From Inia geoffrensis (Eukaryota; Chordata; Mammalia; Artiodactyla; Iniidae), in NCBI GenBank assembly GCA_036417435.1, contig CM070901.1, positions 62,616,501-62,680,500 of the forward strand: a DNA stretch of 64,000 nucleotides, in the 5' to 3' direction. The notes under the pieces were generated by a model. The model saw only the letters and a list, made by a program, of their open reading frames with translations. It made no database searches and was not told where the DNA came from. Of this stretch, positions 1 through 12,835 are shown piece by piece (position 1 is the stretch's first letter; each line of letters starts with the position of its first letter). The position numbers were made by a program, and so were the translations under genes.

Positions 1-1446
1 ATGGAGACACAAAAGACCGCAAATAGCTAAAGCAGTCTTGAGGGAAAAAAACAGAGCTGGAGGAAACAGACTTCCTGACTTCAGACTATATTAAAAAGCT
101 ACAGTAATGAAGACAATATGGTACTGACAAAAAAACAGAAATGTAGATCAATGGAACAGGACAGAAAGCCCACAGGTAAACCCATGTGCCCAAGGTCAAC
201 TAATCTATGACAAAGGAGGCAAGGATATACAGTGGCGAAAAGACAGCCTCTTCAATAAGTGGTGCTGGGAAAACTGGACAGCTACATGTAAAACAATGAA
301 ATTAGAACACTCCCTAACACCATACACAAAAATAAACTCCAAATGGATTAAAGACTTAAATGTAAGACCAGACACTATAAAACTCTTAGAGGAAAACATA
401 GGAAGAACACTCTTTGGCATAAATCACAGCAAGATCTTTTTTGACGCACCTCCTAGAGTAATAGAAATAAAAACAAAAATAAACAAATGGGACCTAATGA
501 AACTTAAAAGCTTTTGCACAGTAAAGGAAACTATAAACAAAACAAAAAGACAACCCTCAGAATAGGAGAAAATATTTGCAAATGGATCAACAGACAAAGG
601 ATTAATCTCCAAAATATATACACAGCCCATGCAGCTCAACATTAAAAAAGCAAACAACCCAATCCAAAAATGGGCAGAAGACCTAAACAGACATTTCTCC
701 AAAGAAGACATACAGATGGGCAAGAGGCACATGAAAAGCTGCTCAACATCACTAATTATTAGAGAAATGCAAATCAAAACTACAATGAGGTATCACTTCA
801 CACCGGCTAGAATGGGCATCATCAGAAAATCTATGAACAACAAATGCTGGAGAGGGTGTGGTGAAACTGGAACCCTCCTGCACTGTTGGTGGGAATGTAA
901 ATTGATACAGCCACTATAGAGAACATTATGGAGGTTCCTTAAAAAACTACAAATAGAACTACCATATGACCCAGCAATCCCACTACTGGGCATATACCCA
1001 GAGAAAACCATAATTCAAAAAGACACATGCACCCCAATATTCACTGCAGCACTATTTACAATAGCCAGATCATGGAAGCAACCTAAATGCCCATCGACAG
1101 ATGAATGGATAAAGAAGATGTGGTACATATATACAATGGAATATTACTCAGGTATAAAAAGGAACAAAATTGGGTCATTTGTAGAAATGTGGATGAACCT
1201 AGAGACCGTCATACAGAGTGAAGTAAGTCAGAAACAGAAAAACAAATATCGTATATTAACACCTATATGTGCAATCTAGAAAAATGGTACAGATGAACTG
1301 GTTTGCAAATCAGAAAGAGAGACACAGATGTAGAGAACAAACATATGGACACCAAGGAGGGAAAGTGGGTGGGGGGATAGGATTAATTGGGAGATTGGGA
1401 TTGACATATATACACTAATAAGTATAAAATAGATAACTAATAAGGG
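1..1446 (+). mobile_element. Old L1 fragment, end of ORF2 and start of 3'UTR
   Basis: This is the 3' part of a LINE-1 element that runs in from the left edge. Broken frames at 296-565 and 629-919 match the ORF2 C-terminus, including the Cys-rich motif [19 protein letters not shown] near 846-899. Stops and frameshifts interrupt the frame, so it is not functional. The 3'UTR from about 1260 is of an older type than the neighbouring copies. It breaks off at 1446, where a younger L1 fragment is inserted, and appears to resume at 1903-1969. Confidence 0.9.
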
Positions 1447-1460
1447 CCTGCTGTATAAAG

Positions 1461-1902
1461 TAAGTCAGAAAGAGAAAAACAAATACCGTATACTAACACA
1501 TATATACGGAATCTAAAAAAAAAAAAAAAATTGGTCATGAAGAACCTAGGGGCAGGACAGGAATAAAAATGCAGATCTACTAGAGAATGGACTTGAGGAC
1601 ACGGGGAGGGGGAAGGGTAAGCTGGGACAAAGTGAAAGAGTGGCATGGACATATAGACACTACAAAACATAAAATAGCTAGTGGGAAGCAGCCGCATAGC
1701 ACAGGGAGATCGGCTCCGTGCTTTGTGACCACCTAGAGGGGTGGGATAGGGAAGGTGGGAGGGAGGGAGACGCAAGAGGGAAGAGATATGGGGATATATG
1801 TATATGTATAGCTGATTTACTTTGTTATAAAGCAGAAACTAACACACCATTGTAAAGCAAGTTTACTCCAATAAAGATGTTAATAAAAAAAAAGAACCTG
1901 AA
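1461..1902 (+). mobile_element. Young 5'-truncated L1 3' end inserted in the old L1
   Basis: This segment restarts at the last ORF2 codons and carries the 3'UTR type also seen at 8622-8985 and 56805-57100, ending with an A-rich tail near 1883-1893. It is flanked by cctgctgtataaag at 1447-1460 and cctgctatataaaag at 1903-1917, an imperfect duplication of the target. That supports a separate insertion rather than a rearranged single element. Confidence 0.75.
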
Positions 1903-1969
1903 CCTGCTATATAAAAGATAAATAAGTAAAATAAAATTCAAAAGAAACCTGAACACAAAAAATAAAAGA

Positions 1970-3859
1970 GGCTTCCGGGAAGATGGCGGAAGAGTAAGAC
2001 TTGGACATCACCTTCCTCCCCACAGATACAGCAGAAATACATCTACACGTGGAACAACTCCTACAGAACACCTACTGAACGCTGGCAGAAGACCTCAGAC
2101 CTCCCAAAAGGCAAGAAACTCCCCATGTACCTGGGTAGGGCAAAAGAAAAAAGAAAAAACAGAGACAAAAGAAGAGGGACGGGACCTGCACCAGTGGGAG
2201 GGAGCTGTGAAGGAGGAAAGGTGTCCGCACACTAGGAAGCCCCTTCGCAGGAGTAGACTGCAGGTTGCGGAGGGGGAAAGCTTCGGAGCTGCGGAGGAGA
2301 GCACAGCAACAGGGGTGCAGAGAGCAAAGCACAGAGATTCCCGCACGGAGGATCAGGGCCGACCGGCACTCACCAGTCCGAGAGGCTTGTCTGCTCACCC
2401 GCCAGAGCGGCGGGGCCTGGAGTTGAGGCTCAGGCTTTGGTCGGAGCGCCGGGAGAGGACTGGGGTTGGCGGCGTGAACACAGCCTGCAGGGGGCTAGTG
2501 CGCCACGGCTAGCCGGGAGGGAGTTCGGGTAAAAGTCTGGCCCTGCCAAAGAGGCAAGAGACTTTTTCTTCCCTCTTTGTTTCCTGGTGGGCGAGGAGAG
2601 GGGATTAAGAGCGCTGCTTAAAGCTCCTCCAGAAACGGGCACGAGCCGCGGCTAAAAGCGCGGACCCCAGAGACGGGCATGAGACGCTAAGGCTGCTGCT
2701 GCTGCCGCCACCAAGAAGCCTGTGTAAGAGCACAGGTTACTATCCACACCCCGCTTCCGAGGAACCTGTGCAGCCCGCCACTGCCAGGGCCCCTGGAGAG
2801 CGCACTGCGCCCCTCAGGCTGGTGCAACGTCACGCCGGCCTCTGCCGCCGCAGACACACCCCGCACTCCGTGCCCCTCCCTCCGCCCGGCCTGAGTGAGC
2901 CAGAGACCCCGAATCAGCGGCTCCTTTAACCTCGTCCTGTCTGAGCAAAGAACAGACGCCCTCCGGCGACCTACACGCAGAGGCGGGGCCAAATCCAAAG
3001 CACATCCCCTGGGAGCTGTGAAAACAAAGAAGAGCAAGGGAAATCTCTCCCAGCAGCCTCAGAAGCAGCGGATTAAAGCTCCACAATCAACTTGATGTAC
3101 CCTGCATCTGTGGAACACATGAAGAGACAACGTGTGGGAGATTTTGTCTGTATAGCTTTGCTTCCAACATTTGTCCTAGGGTTCTATCCATCCGTTTTTT
3201 TTTTTAATAATTATTTTTTATTTTAATAACTTTATTTTATTTTACTTTACCTTCTTTCTTTCTTTTTTCCTTCCTTCCCTCCTTCTTTCCTTCCTCCCTC
3301 CCTCCCTCCTTTCTTTCTTTCTACTTATACTAATTCTTTCTACTTTTTTTGCCTTTTATTCTGAGCCATGTGGATGAAAGTTTCTTGGTGCTGCAGCCAG
3401 GAGTCAGTGCTGTGCCTCTGGGGTGGGAGAGCCAACTTCAGGACACTGATCCACAAGAGACCTCCCAGTTCCACATAATATCAAACGGCCAAAATCTCCC
3501 TGAGGTCTCCATCTCAACACCAGCACTCAGTTTCACTCAATGACCAGAATGCTACAGTACTGGACATCCTATGCCAAACAAGCAAGACAGGAACACAACC
3601 CCACCCATTAGCAGAGAGGCTGCCTAAAATCATAACAAGTCCACAGACATCCAAAACACACCACCAGACATGGACCTGCCCACCAGAAAGACAAGATCCA
3701 GCTTCATCCACCAGAACACAGGCACTAGTCCCTTCCACCAGGAAGCCTACACAACCCACTGAACCAACCTTAGCCACTGGGGACAGACACCAAAATCAAA
3801 GGGAACTACGAACCTGCAGCCTGCAAAAAGGAGACCCCAAACACAGTAAGATAAGCAAA
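1970..3859 (+). promoter_or_regulatory. L1 5'UTR with internal promoter region
   Basis: This stretch lies between the L1 5' end and ORF1. The first 1.1 kb is GC-rich and CpG-containing, as expected for the internal promoter of L1 elements of this type. A pyrimidine-rich CTTT/CCTT tract lies at about 3249-3330. The short open frames here, for example 3349-3543, have no family match I know. Promoter function is inferred from position; current activity is unknown. Confidence 0.7.
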
Positions 3860-4752
3860 CTGAGAAGACAGAAAAACACACAGCAGATGAAGGAGCAAGA
3901 TAAAAACACACCAGACCTAACAAATGAAGAGGAAATAGGCAGTCTACCTGAAAAAGAATTCAGAATAATGATAGTAAAGATGATCCAAAATCTTGGAAAT
4001 AGAATAGACAAAATGCAAGAAACATTTAACAAGGACCTAGAAGAACTAAAGATGAAACAAACAATGATGAACAACACAATAAATGAAATGAAAAATACTC
4101 TATATGGGATCAATAGCAGAATAACTGAGGCAGAAGAACGGATAAGTGACCTGGAAGATAAAATAGTGGAAATAACTACTGCAGAGCAGAATAAAGAAAA
4201 AAGAATGAAAAGAACTGAGGACAGTCTCAGAGACCTCTGGGACAACATTAAATGCACCAACATTCGAATTATACAGGTTTCAGAAGAAGAAGAGAAAAAG
4301 AAAGGAACTGAGATAATATTTGAAGAGATTATAGTTGAAAACTTCCCTAGTATGGGAAAGGAAATAGTTAATAAAGTCCAGGAAGCACAGAGAGTCCCAT
4401 ACAGGATAATCCAAGGAGAAATACACCAAGACAGATATTAATCAAACTGTCAAAAATTAAATACAAAGAAAATATGTTAAAAGCAGCAAGGGAAAAACAA
4501 TAAATAACACACAAGGGAATCCCCATAAGGTTAACAGCTGATCTCTCAGCAGAAACTCTGCAAGCCAGAAGGGACTGGCAGGACATATTTAAAGTGATGA
4601 AGGAGAAAAACCTGCAACCCAGATTACTCTACCCAGCAAGGATCTCATTCAGATTCGATGGAGAAATTAAAACTTTTACAGACAAGCAAAAGCTGAGAGA
4701 GTTCAGCACCACCAAACCAGATTTACAAAAACTGCTAAAGGAACTTCTCTAG
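3860..4752 (+). pseudogene. L1 ORF1 pseudogene (RNA-binding chaperone)
   Basis: ORF1 encodes the RNA-binding protein that coats L1 RNA. The frame open from ATG 3887 to 4441 carries the Leu/Glu-rich coiled coil (about residues 40-110), then the start of the RNA-recognition domain (RDLWDNIKCTNIRII). The usual start appears to be 27 bases upstream, at 3860, where CTG stands in the expected ATG position. A one-base loss near 4408 shifts the frame, and TAA at 4501 interrupts the continuation, which then runs to TAG at 4750. The protein cannot be made whole. The parts and order are read directly; the lost start codon is inferred from related copies. Confidence 0.85.
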
Positions 4753-4810
4753 GCAAGAAACACAGGAGAAGAAAAAGACCTACAATAACGAACCCCAAAA
4801 AATTAAGAAA

Positions 4811-7800
4811 GTGGGAATAGGAACATACATATCGATAATTACCTTAAATGTAAATGGACTAAATGCTCCCACCAAAAGACACAGATTGGCTGAATGGATA
4901 CAAAAACAAGACCCATATATTTGCTGTCTAAAAGAGACCCACTTCAGAGCTAGAGACACATACAGACTGAAAGTAAGGGGATGGAAAAAGATATTTCATG
5001 CAAATGGAAACCAAAAGAAAGCTGGAGTAGTTATTCTCATACCAGACAAAATAGACTTTAAAATAAAGACTATTAGAAGAGACAAAGAAGGACACTACAT
5101 AATGATAAAGGGATCAATCCAAGAAGAAGATATAACAATTGTAAATATTTATGCACCCAACATAGGAGCACCTCAATACATAAGGCAAATACTAACAGCC
5201 ATAAAAGGGGAAATCGACAGTAACACATTCATAGTAGGGGACTTTAACACCCCACTTTCACCAATGGACAGATCATCCAAAATGAAAATAAATAAGGAAA
5301 CACAAGCTTTAAATGATACATTAAACAAGATGGACTTAATTGATATTTATAGGACATTCCATCCAAAAACAACAGAATACACATTTTTCTCAAGTGCTCA
5401 TGGAACATACTCCAGGATAGATCATATCTTGGGTAACAAATCAAGCCTTGGTAAATTTAAGAAAATTGAAATTGTATCAAGTATCTTTTCCGACCACAAC
5501 GCTATGAGACTAGATATCAATTACAGGAAAAGATCTGTAAAAAATACAAGCACATGGAGGCTAAACAATACACTACTTAATAACGAAATGATCACTGAAG
5601 AAGTGAAAGAGGAAATAAAAAATACCTAGAAACAAATGACAATGGAGACACGACGACCCAAAACCTATGGGATGCAGCAAAAGCAGTTCTAAGAGGGAAG
5701 TTTATAGCAATACAGTCCTACCTTAAGAAACAGGAAACATCTCGAATAAACAACCTAATCTTGCACCTAAAGCAATTAGACAGAGAAGAACAAAAAAACC
5801 CGAAAGCTAGCAGAAGGAAAGAAATCATAAAAATCAGATCAGAAATAAATGAAAAACAAATGAAGGAAACAATAGCAAAAATCAATAAACCTAAAAGCTG
5901 GTTCTTTGAGAAGATAAACAAAATTGATAAACCATTAGCCAGACTCATCAACAAAAAAAGGGAGAAGACTCAAATCAATACAATTAGAAATGAAAAGGAG
6001 ATAACAACTGACACTGCAGAAATACAAAAGATCATGAGATTACTACAAGCAACTCTATGCAAATAAAATGGACAACCTGGAAGAAATGGACAAATTCTCA
6101 GAAATGCACAACCTTACAAGACTGAATCAGGAAAAAATAGAAAATATGAACAGACCAATCACAAGCACTGAAATTGAAACTGTGATTAAAACTCTTCCAA
6201 CAAACAAAAATCCAGGACCAGATGGCTTCACAGGCGAATTCTATCAAACATTTAGAGAAGAGCTAACACCTATCCTTCTCAAACTCTTCCAAAACATAGC
6301 AAAGGGAGGAACTCTCCCAAACTCATTCTATAAGGCCACCATCACCCTGATACCAAAACCAGACAAGGATGTCACAAAGAAAGAAAACTACAGGCCAATA
6401 TCACTGATGAACATAGATGCAAAAATCCTCAACAAAATAGTAGCAAACAGAATCCAACAGCACATTAAACGGATCATACACCATGATCAAGTCGGTTATT
6501 CCAGGAATGCAAGGATTCTTCAATATACGCAAATCAATCAATGTGATACACGATATTAACAAATTGAAGGAGAAAAACCATGTGATCATCTCAATAGATG
6601 CAGAGAAAGCTTTCAACAAAATTCAACACCCATTTATGATAAAAACCCTGCAGAAAGTTGGCATAGAGGGAACTTTCCTCAACATAATAAAGGCCATATA
6701 TGACAAACCCAAAGCCAACATCGTCCTCAATGTTGAAAAACTGAAAGCATTTCCACTAAGATCAGGAAGAAGACAAGGTTGCCCACTCTCACCCCTCTTA
6801 CTCAACATAGTTTTGGAAGTTTTAGCCACAGCAATCAGAGAAGAAAAGGAAATAAAAGGAATTCAAATTGGAAAAGAAAAAGTAAAGCTGTCACTGTTTA
6901 TAGATGACATGATACTATACATAGAGAATCCTAAAGATGCTAAGAGAAAACTACTAGAGCTAATCAATGAATTTGGTAACATAGCAGGATGCAAAATTAA
7001 TACACAGAAATGTCTGGCATTCCTATACACTAATGATGAAGAATCTGAAAGTGAAATCAAGGAAACACTCCCATTTACCATTGCAACAAAGAGAATAAAA
7101 TATCTAGGAATAAACCTACCTAAGGAGACAAAAGACCTGTATGCAGAAAATTATAAGACACTGATGAAAGAATTTAAAGATGATACAAATAGATGGACAT
7201 ATATACCATGTTCTTGGATTGGAAGAATCAACATTGTGAAAATGACTCTACTACCCAAAGCAATCTACAGATTCAATGCAATCCCTATCAAACTACCACT
7301 GACATTTTTCACAGAACTAGAACAAAAAATTTCACAATTTGTATGGAAACACAGAAGACTCTGAATAGCCAAAACAATCTTGAGAACGAAAAACGGAGCT
7401 GGAGGAATCAGGCTCCCTGACTTCAGACTATACTACAAAGCTACAGTAATCAAGACAGTATGGTACTGGCACAAAAACAGAAAGATAGATCAATGGAACA
7501 GGATAGAAAGCCCAGAGATAAACCCACGCACATATGGCCACTCTATATTTGATAATGGAGGCAGGAATATGCAGTGGAGAAAGGCCAGCCTCTTCAATAA
7601 GTGGTGCTGCGAAAACTGGACAGGTACATGTAAAAGTATGAGATTAGATCACTCCCTACCTAACACCATACACAAAAATAATCTCAAAATGGATTAAAGA
7701 CCTAAATATAAGGCCAGAAACTATCAAACTCTTAGAAGAAAACATAGGCACAGCACTCCATGACATAAACCACAGCAAGATCCTTTTTGACCCACCTCCT

Positions 7801-8621
7801 AGAGAAATGGAAATAAAAACAAAAATAAACAAATGGGACCTAATGAAACTTCAAAGCTTTTGCACAGCAAAGGAAACCATAAACAAGACAAAAAGACAAC
7901 CCTCAGAATGGGAGAAAATATTTGCAAATGAAGCAATGGACAAAGGATTAATCTCCAAAATTTATAAGCAGTTCATGCCGCTCAATAACAAAAAAGCAAC
8001 CCAATCCAACAATGGGCAGAAGACCTAAATAGACATTTCTCCAAAGTAGATATACAGACTTCCAACAAACCCATGAAAGAATGCTCAACATCACTAATCA
8101 TTAGGGAAATGCAAATCAAAACTACAATGAGATATCATCTCACACCAGTCAGAATGGCCATCATCAAAAAATCTACAAACAATAAATGCTGGAGAGGGTG
8201 TGGAGAAAAGGGAACACTCTTGCACTGTTGGTGGGAATGTAAATTGATACAGCCACTGTGGAGAACAGTATGGAGGTTCCTTAAAAAACTACAAATAGAA
8301 CTACCATATGACCCAGCAATCCCACTACTGGGCATATACCCTGAGAAAACCATAATTCAAAAAGAGTCATGTACCAAAAAGTTCATTGCAGCTCTATTTA
8401 CAATAGCCTGGAGATGGAAACAACCTAAGTGTCCATCATCGGATGAATGGATAAAGAAGATGTGGCATGTATATACAATGGAATATTACTCAGCCATAAA
8501 AAGAAACGAAATTGAGCTATTTGTAATGAGGTGGGTAGACCTAGAGTGTGTCATACAGAGTGAAGTAAGTCAGAAAGAGTAAGACAAATACCGTATGCTA
8601 ACACATATATATGGAATTTAA
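4811..8621 (+). pseudogene. L1 ORF2 pseudogene (endonuclease and reverse transcriptase)
   Basis: ORF2 encodes the nicking endonuclease and reverse transcriptase of L1. The endonuclease domain is open from 4811 to 5629 and keeps its key motifs: NVNGL, KETH, NIYAPN, VGDFN, RIDHIL and SDHNAM. A one-base loss near 5620 breaks the frame. The reverse transcriptase follows in pieces at 5630-6066, 6068-6559 and 6483-7364, with [22 protein letters not shown] and [12 protein letters not shown]. The catalytic box reads FIDD rather than the usual FADD. Further shifts occur near 6045, 6500, 7660 and 8000, with stops at 7362 and 8580. The C-terminal Cys motif [19 protein letters not shown] is intact at 8073-8582. 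The natural stop would be TAA at 8619. Confidence 0.9.
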
Positions 8622-8985
8622 GAAATAAAATGTCATGAAGAACCTAGGGGTAAGACAGGAATAAAGACACAGACCTACTAGAGAACGGACTTGAGGATAT
8701 GGGGAGGGGGAAGGGCGAGCTGTGACAAAGCTAGAGAGAGGCATGGACATATATACACTACCACACGTAAGGTAGATAGCTAGTGGGAAGCAGCCGCACA
8801 GCACAGGGAGATCAGCTCGGTGCTTTGTGACCGACTGGAGGGGTGGGATGGGGAGGGTGGGAGGGAGGGAGACGCAAGAGGGAAGAGATATGGGAACATA
8901 TGTATATGTATAACTGATTCACTTTGTTATAAAGCAGAAACTAACACACCATTCATTGTAAAGCAATTATACTCCAATAAAGATG
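8622..8985 (+). mobile_element. L1 3'UTR
   Basis: This G-rich 3'UTR contains the aggggtgggatggggagggtggg tract in pieces and ends in ccaataaagatg. The same 3'UTR type occurs at 1461-1890 and 56805-57100. Confidence 0.85.
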
Positions 8986-9016
<31 letters not shown>

Positions 9017-9020
9017 AAAG
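8986..9020 (+). repeat. (AAAT)n tail of the L1
   Basis: About seven copies of aaat follow the L1 polyadenylation signal. This is the L1 tail, which has turned into a short microsatellite. Confidence 0.9.
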
Positions 9021-9049
9021 AAACAGGGTAGTCAGTAGGCGACACTGGA

Positions 9050-9400
9050 TTGCTGGAAGAGAGGTGTCAACTCACTGAGATGAATAAGCTGGCAGTATGT
9101 CCGAACGGAAACATCCAGTAGTAGGCAGATGGACATGCTAGCCTTGAGTTCAGGAAATGTTTGGGCTGGAGGGACAGACTTGGAAGACATCCTAGAAAAT
9201 AATAGTTAAAACCACTATCAATGGTTTATGCCCTGCAGGAGTTCAGACAGGGAAGGAGGGACCCTCAGAAAATACTACCCTGGGGGTACCAGGGAAAGCA
9301 AGAGGGATCAGAGAAGCCAAGAGGAGAATTAGGTTTTGTAGAATCATGGAATTAAAAGAAGAGCATCAAGTCCTGCAGATAAAGACTAAGAAAAGGACTC
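9050..9400 (-). mobile_element. L2 fragment, antisense
   Basis: The stretch around 9100-9200 (aggcagatggacatgctag, gagttcagg, ggctggagggacaga) resembles the reverse complement of the L2 LINE body. It is old and diverged, and the edges are approximate. Confidence 0.5.
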
Positions 9401-10430
9401 TGTGGCAGAGACAGGCACGAGTGACCTTCAACAGGACAGCTCACAGACGAGGGCATTCTTGGTAGTCTCTGCAGCCTACTGTAATGTGAGGCTGGTGGGA
9501 AAAGCTTGATAAATATTGGCTACCTGAAGCAGCTGCCATACCTTGGGCTCAACGCATTTAGCAAAGCTGTCAGAGTCCACTGCCAGGGTCCACCTCCTGT
9601 AGAGCTTCTTAGCCTGGCCTGGAAGGGAAATTGGTTGCTCTGACTTGAAGTGGCCGTTGGAGGAGTTCACCCCAAAAAGAGTTGTTTCTTTAATCCTGTT
9701 CTCTTGGACATTGAGGATTCATTTAACCCCTTGCCTGCCTTCAGACCATATAAGCGAGATAGAAATTATCCCCCTTTTTAGCAGTTCCGGGGGTAATTTC
9801 CCAACAAATTTGGTAGTCTGTTGTACAGTTTCTGAAAACCCTTGCCAAGGCCAACTAGAAAATAGGCCTTTGTGGCCCAAAGTTTCTAAAAAGCTCACTT
9901 GACAAACTGAGTAATGAGTCAACTGATAGGAAAAATAAAGTCAGAGATTGCCCTGCTTCTGGAAAGATGGAGCATGGGGTCATTGGAGGCTGAGGGAATG
10001 GACTGTAAAGAGGGTGCAGAGGCCAGCATCCTGGAGAGTGTGCTCTAGGGCTCTAACTCAGGGATCTGAGGGGCTCTCTCATGCTCAAGAATATCACAAG
10101 CATGAAGTACAAAGGAGCATTTGTGCTGTGCCCTGAGAATAAACTCAAATGAAGTTATTCACAAGGAATGATTGTCATCCAGGTCCTTGAAGTTTTTCCA
10201 TTTCTTGGTGCCTAGAACTGATAACCCTTGAGAGGAGATTTCATGCTCAAAGACAAAGGGCCTCACTTTTACATCCAGGAGGGATGCTGGGAGGAAAGAC
10301 GGTGGGAAGACAAAGAGGTACCAAGCAGAAAGAAGTAGATTAAAAAAATATGCTCATTGTAGGTAAGGAGACAGAGCTTATAGTTAAGTTATGGAAAATA
10401 GTATTTTACCAGATTAAAAAAAATAAATTT
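9400..10430. other. Non-coding flank, nothing recognised
   Basis: I see no gene, RNA or clear repeat here. Open frames are short (under 90 codons), overlap on both strands, and carry no recognised domain. Confidence 0.5.
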
Positions 10431-10620
10431 AGTCATTCAAACATTTATTGAGCGGCTCCTAGGTGCCAGGCACTAGGCTGGACAACAGGGCATGATGACA
10501 CATTCCCTTGAGGAGTGTACAGCCTATTGAGGAGACAAGTGTGAGCAAACAACTGTGAAACAGCAGGAAAGGTGCTCACAGAGGCAGGTACAGGATGCTA
10601 ATAAAGGCAGGGGAGACTTA
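10430..10620 (-). mobile_element. L2 3' end, antisense
   Basis: The order tcattcaaacatttattgag, gtgccaggcactaggctgg and gtacagcctattgaggaga matches the reverse complement of the L2 3' end, including its terminal target-like repeat. Confidence 0.7.
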
Positions 10621-11525
10621 CTTCACCAGGAGAGAAAGAAACTTAAAAGAGCAGCACAGAGACATTGTTGTACTTCTGAAGACCTTGGTTTGAGCTACAT
10701 GTAGCGGCCCACTGGCGTTTGCAGAGTGAATGTTCATGGATGAAAACAGTCTCCATTGAGTGATCTGAAAGGTCCCTGTAGTGAGGTAATTTGCTGAGAC
10801 ACAAATCTGAATGGCCTGCCAGGAGGCCAGAGTGTACTTGCCAGCCACTTAGTGAGTGAATGAATCACACCCAACACCTGGCATTTGTGCCCCAGCACAG
10901 CTTAGCTCTTCTCATTGACATCTATGTAGTAATTCTCATACTTTGATTGACTTTTTTTTTTCTTTGCAGAGTCAGAGGAATATGGAGTTAATAAGGTACA
11001 GATGTAATGAAGTAAAGAGTTTGTTTTAATGGCAAAATTTAGTTAAGTAGCTTTTGAAATTACCTTGGCGCCATATTTATAGAACCATTATGAGTCTAAA
11101 AATGATCCCTTATATTTTTCAGTTACACTTTACTGCTTTTTATAGTGAAAATTATATGTCATGGTGACATTCATGATTCTAGATACTCATGAAGGTCATG
11201 GATGAACCCTTTGAGAATGTCAAGGGTCCACGTCTGTGAATGATGAGTTATATTTTATTGGCACTCTACTGGACATAACATGGTCTCATTTTAAGTTTGA
11301 AAAGTAAGATATATTCTCCTTTATATGATTTTACTATAATTTGGAGAAGGCTACTATTGCCCTTCCTTATTTATGCAGGCGTACCATGTATTACCAGAAG
11401 ACAAAGGATACTATTTATCCAACAAAATGGCAGCCTGACAAGCAACTCAAATCAACAAAGATAACTGAATTCCCCCAGTTAAATGCTTTTCTCTTGGTCT
11501 ATTTCTTGGAACTTAATAACCACTG
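10620..11525. other. Non-coding flank with a decoy exon
   Basis: No gene is supported. A strong-looking splice acceptor at 10951-10969 and a donor at 10996 bracket 26 bases; this is treated as a chance or cryptic exon. The rest is AT-rich unclassified sequence. Confidence 0.4.
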
Positions 11526-11529
11526 AAAT

Positions 11530-12366
11530 TCAAACTCTGGCTCCCTCCCCAAAATATACTCCATGTACCTCAAACTTAACATGACAACACACAACCTCAA
11601 TCTTCTTCCACTTCCGTCACCTTGGTCTGGCTGTTAGGATCACATGTATTTAACTGAAGCTGGAAGACTCAGAGTTGACCAGACTCTTCCCCCAGCATCT
11701 CCTCAGTTACCGAGTAAATCAGTTTTACCTCTTAAATAACTCTTAAAAGCAGTCAGGCCTCTCCAGTCCCACGGCACTGCTCTAGCTCAGGGCCAAATCA
11801 TCTGTCATCACAATATCCTGACACAGTGCCTCTAACCTGTTCTTCCTCTATCCTCCAAACTGATAGAGAGTAATTTGTTCTCAAAATGCAAATCTTGCAT
11901 TCATTAGTTTCCACTGAAGATCAAAATATGGTCCCATCAATAGCTGGTTCCTGGCCAGTGAGTCTGATGCCAATGGTCTACACATAACACTTTGAGAACT
12001 GCATTGACTGTGAGCTGTTTATGTCCCTAAACACGCTGTGTTCTTTCGTACTTCTGTGCATTTTTGCCTTTGCCCAACTCTCGCCCTGCACTGCCCTTAG
12101 TGAACCTCTTATCGGACCTTCCAGATCCAGTTCAGATGCTACTACTTCAAGAGAGCCACATGTAAATCTCTCAGTGGCTCTCCTATCTGGGTTCCTGTGC
12201 CCCTGAATACACACTATTAAAGCATGTGTCATAGTTTACAGCGACAGACTGTTCACAAGGTTATCTTCTCCAGTGATCTGCAAGCTCTTGTCTTGGAATC
12301 CTAGTACTCAGCACTATGCTTGACTGCTTGGCTCCTGCCAGGCAGTCATTGTTTGCTGAATGAAAG
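11530..12366 (+). mobile_element. L2 LINE remnant, sense
   Basis: C/T-rich sequence with L2-like landmarks in order: tccatgtacctcaaactta near 11560, tctccagtccc near 11760, ttcagatgctactacttcaa near 12130, and the 3' end tgtttgctgaatgaaagg at 12350. A segment at about 11925-12010 looks foreign and may be a hAT MITE piece. Confidence 0.6.
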
Positions 12367-12835
12367 GATCAGTGATTGAGATCAGTGTCTAAAATGGTAA
12401 AATGAGAGAAGCATGTTATCAAAGGGCAGAACTGCTTTTTTGTTAACTCTAAAGTGAATCAAGGTACCAGGAAAGTTAAAATAAGGATGAAGAGTGCTTT
12501 TAGATCTCAACTGACTTTTAAATTACTCATCACATCTGTCCTAGCTAAAGACTAACTCTAGCCAGCGTCCTGTGCAGCCTGTTAAGTCAGAATATTTCAC
12601 ACTTGGACACCAGATCCAGCAAATGCTCAATGACCATGGAAGAAATATTTAAAGAGAAGCTATTGGCTTTGAAAATACAAATGTTAAAAAAAAACTGCCC
12701 AATAAGACCATTTGCTATTTTTTTTTCTGTTTGGCATTTTAGAAGACAATATTAGACACAGGGCATCATACTGTACACGACATCCAATATCTGTGGTGGC
12801 AGTTTCTACAGGACAATTACAGTGAGGCTTTTTCT
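12367..12835. other. Non-coding flank, nothing recognised
   Basis: AT-rich sequence with short A and T tracts. No gene, RNA or repeat was identified. Confidence 0.4.

Larger units (their letters stand above)
1970..9020 (+). mobile_element. Near full-length L1 retrotransposon, about 7 kb, inactive
   Basis: The element has all parts of a LINE-1 in order: a GC-rich 5'UTR starting ggcttccgggaagatggcgg at 1970, a decayed ORF1, a short inter-ORF spacer, a decayed ORF2, a 3'UTR and an (AAAT)n tail. It is about as long as an intact mammalian L1, so insertion was full length. Frameshifts and stops in both ORFs show it can no longer move on its own. A target-site duplication is hard to define because both flanks are A-rich. 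Confidence 0.92.

Noticed and set aside
4811..5629. Host endonuclease gene
   Set aside because: The 272-codon frame is the endonuclease domain of a decayed L1 ORF2, with L1 sequence on both sides.
11925..12010. MER5B-like hAT MITE piece
   Set aside because: The phrase gtctgatgccaatggtctac with cactttgagaactgc is suggestive, but too short and diverged to call as a separate element.
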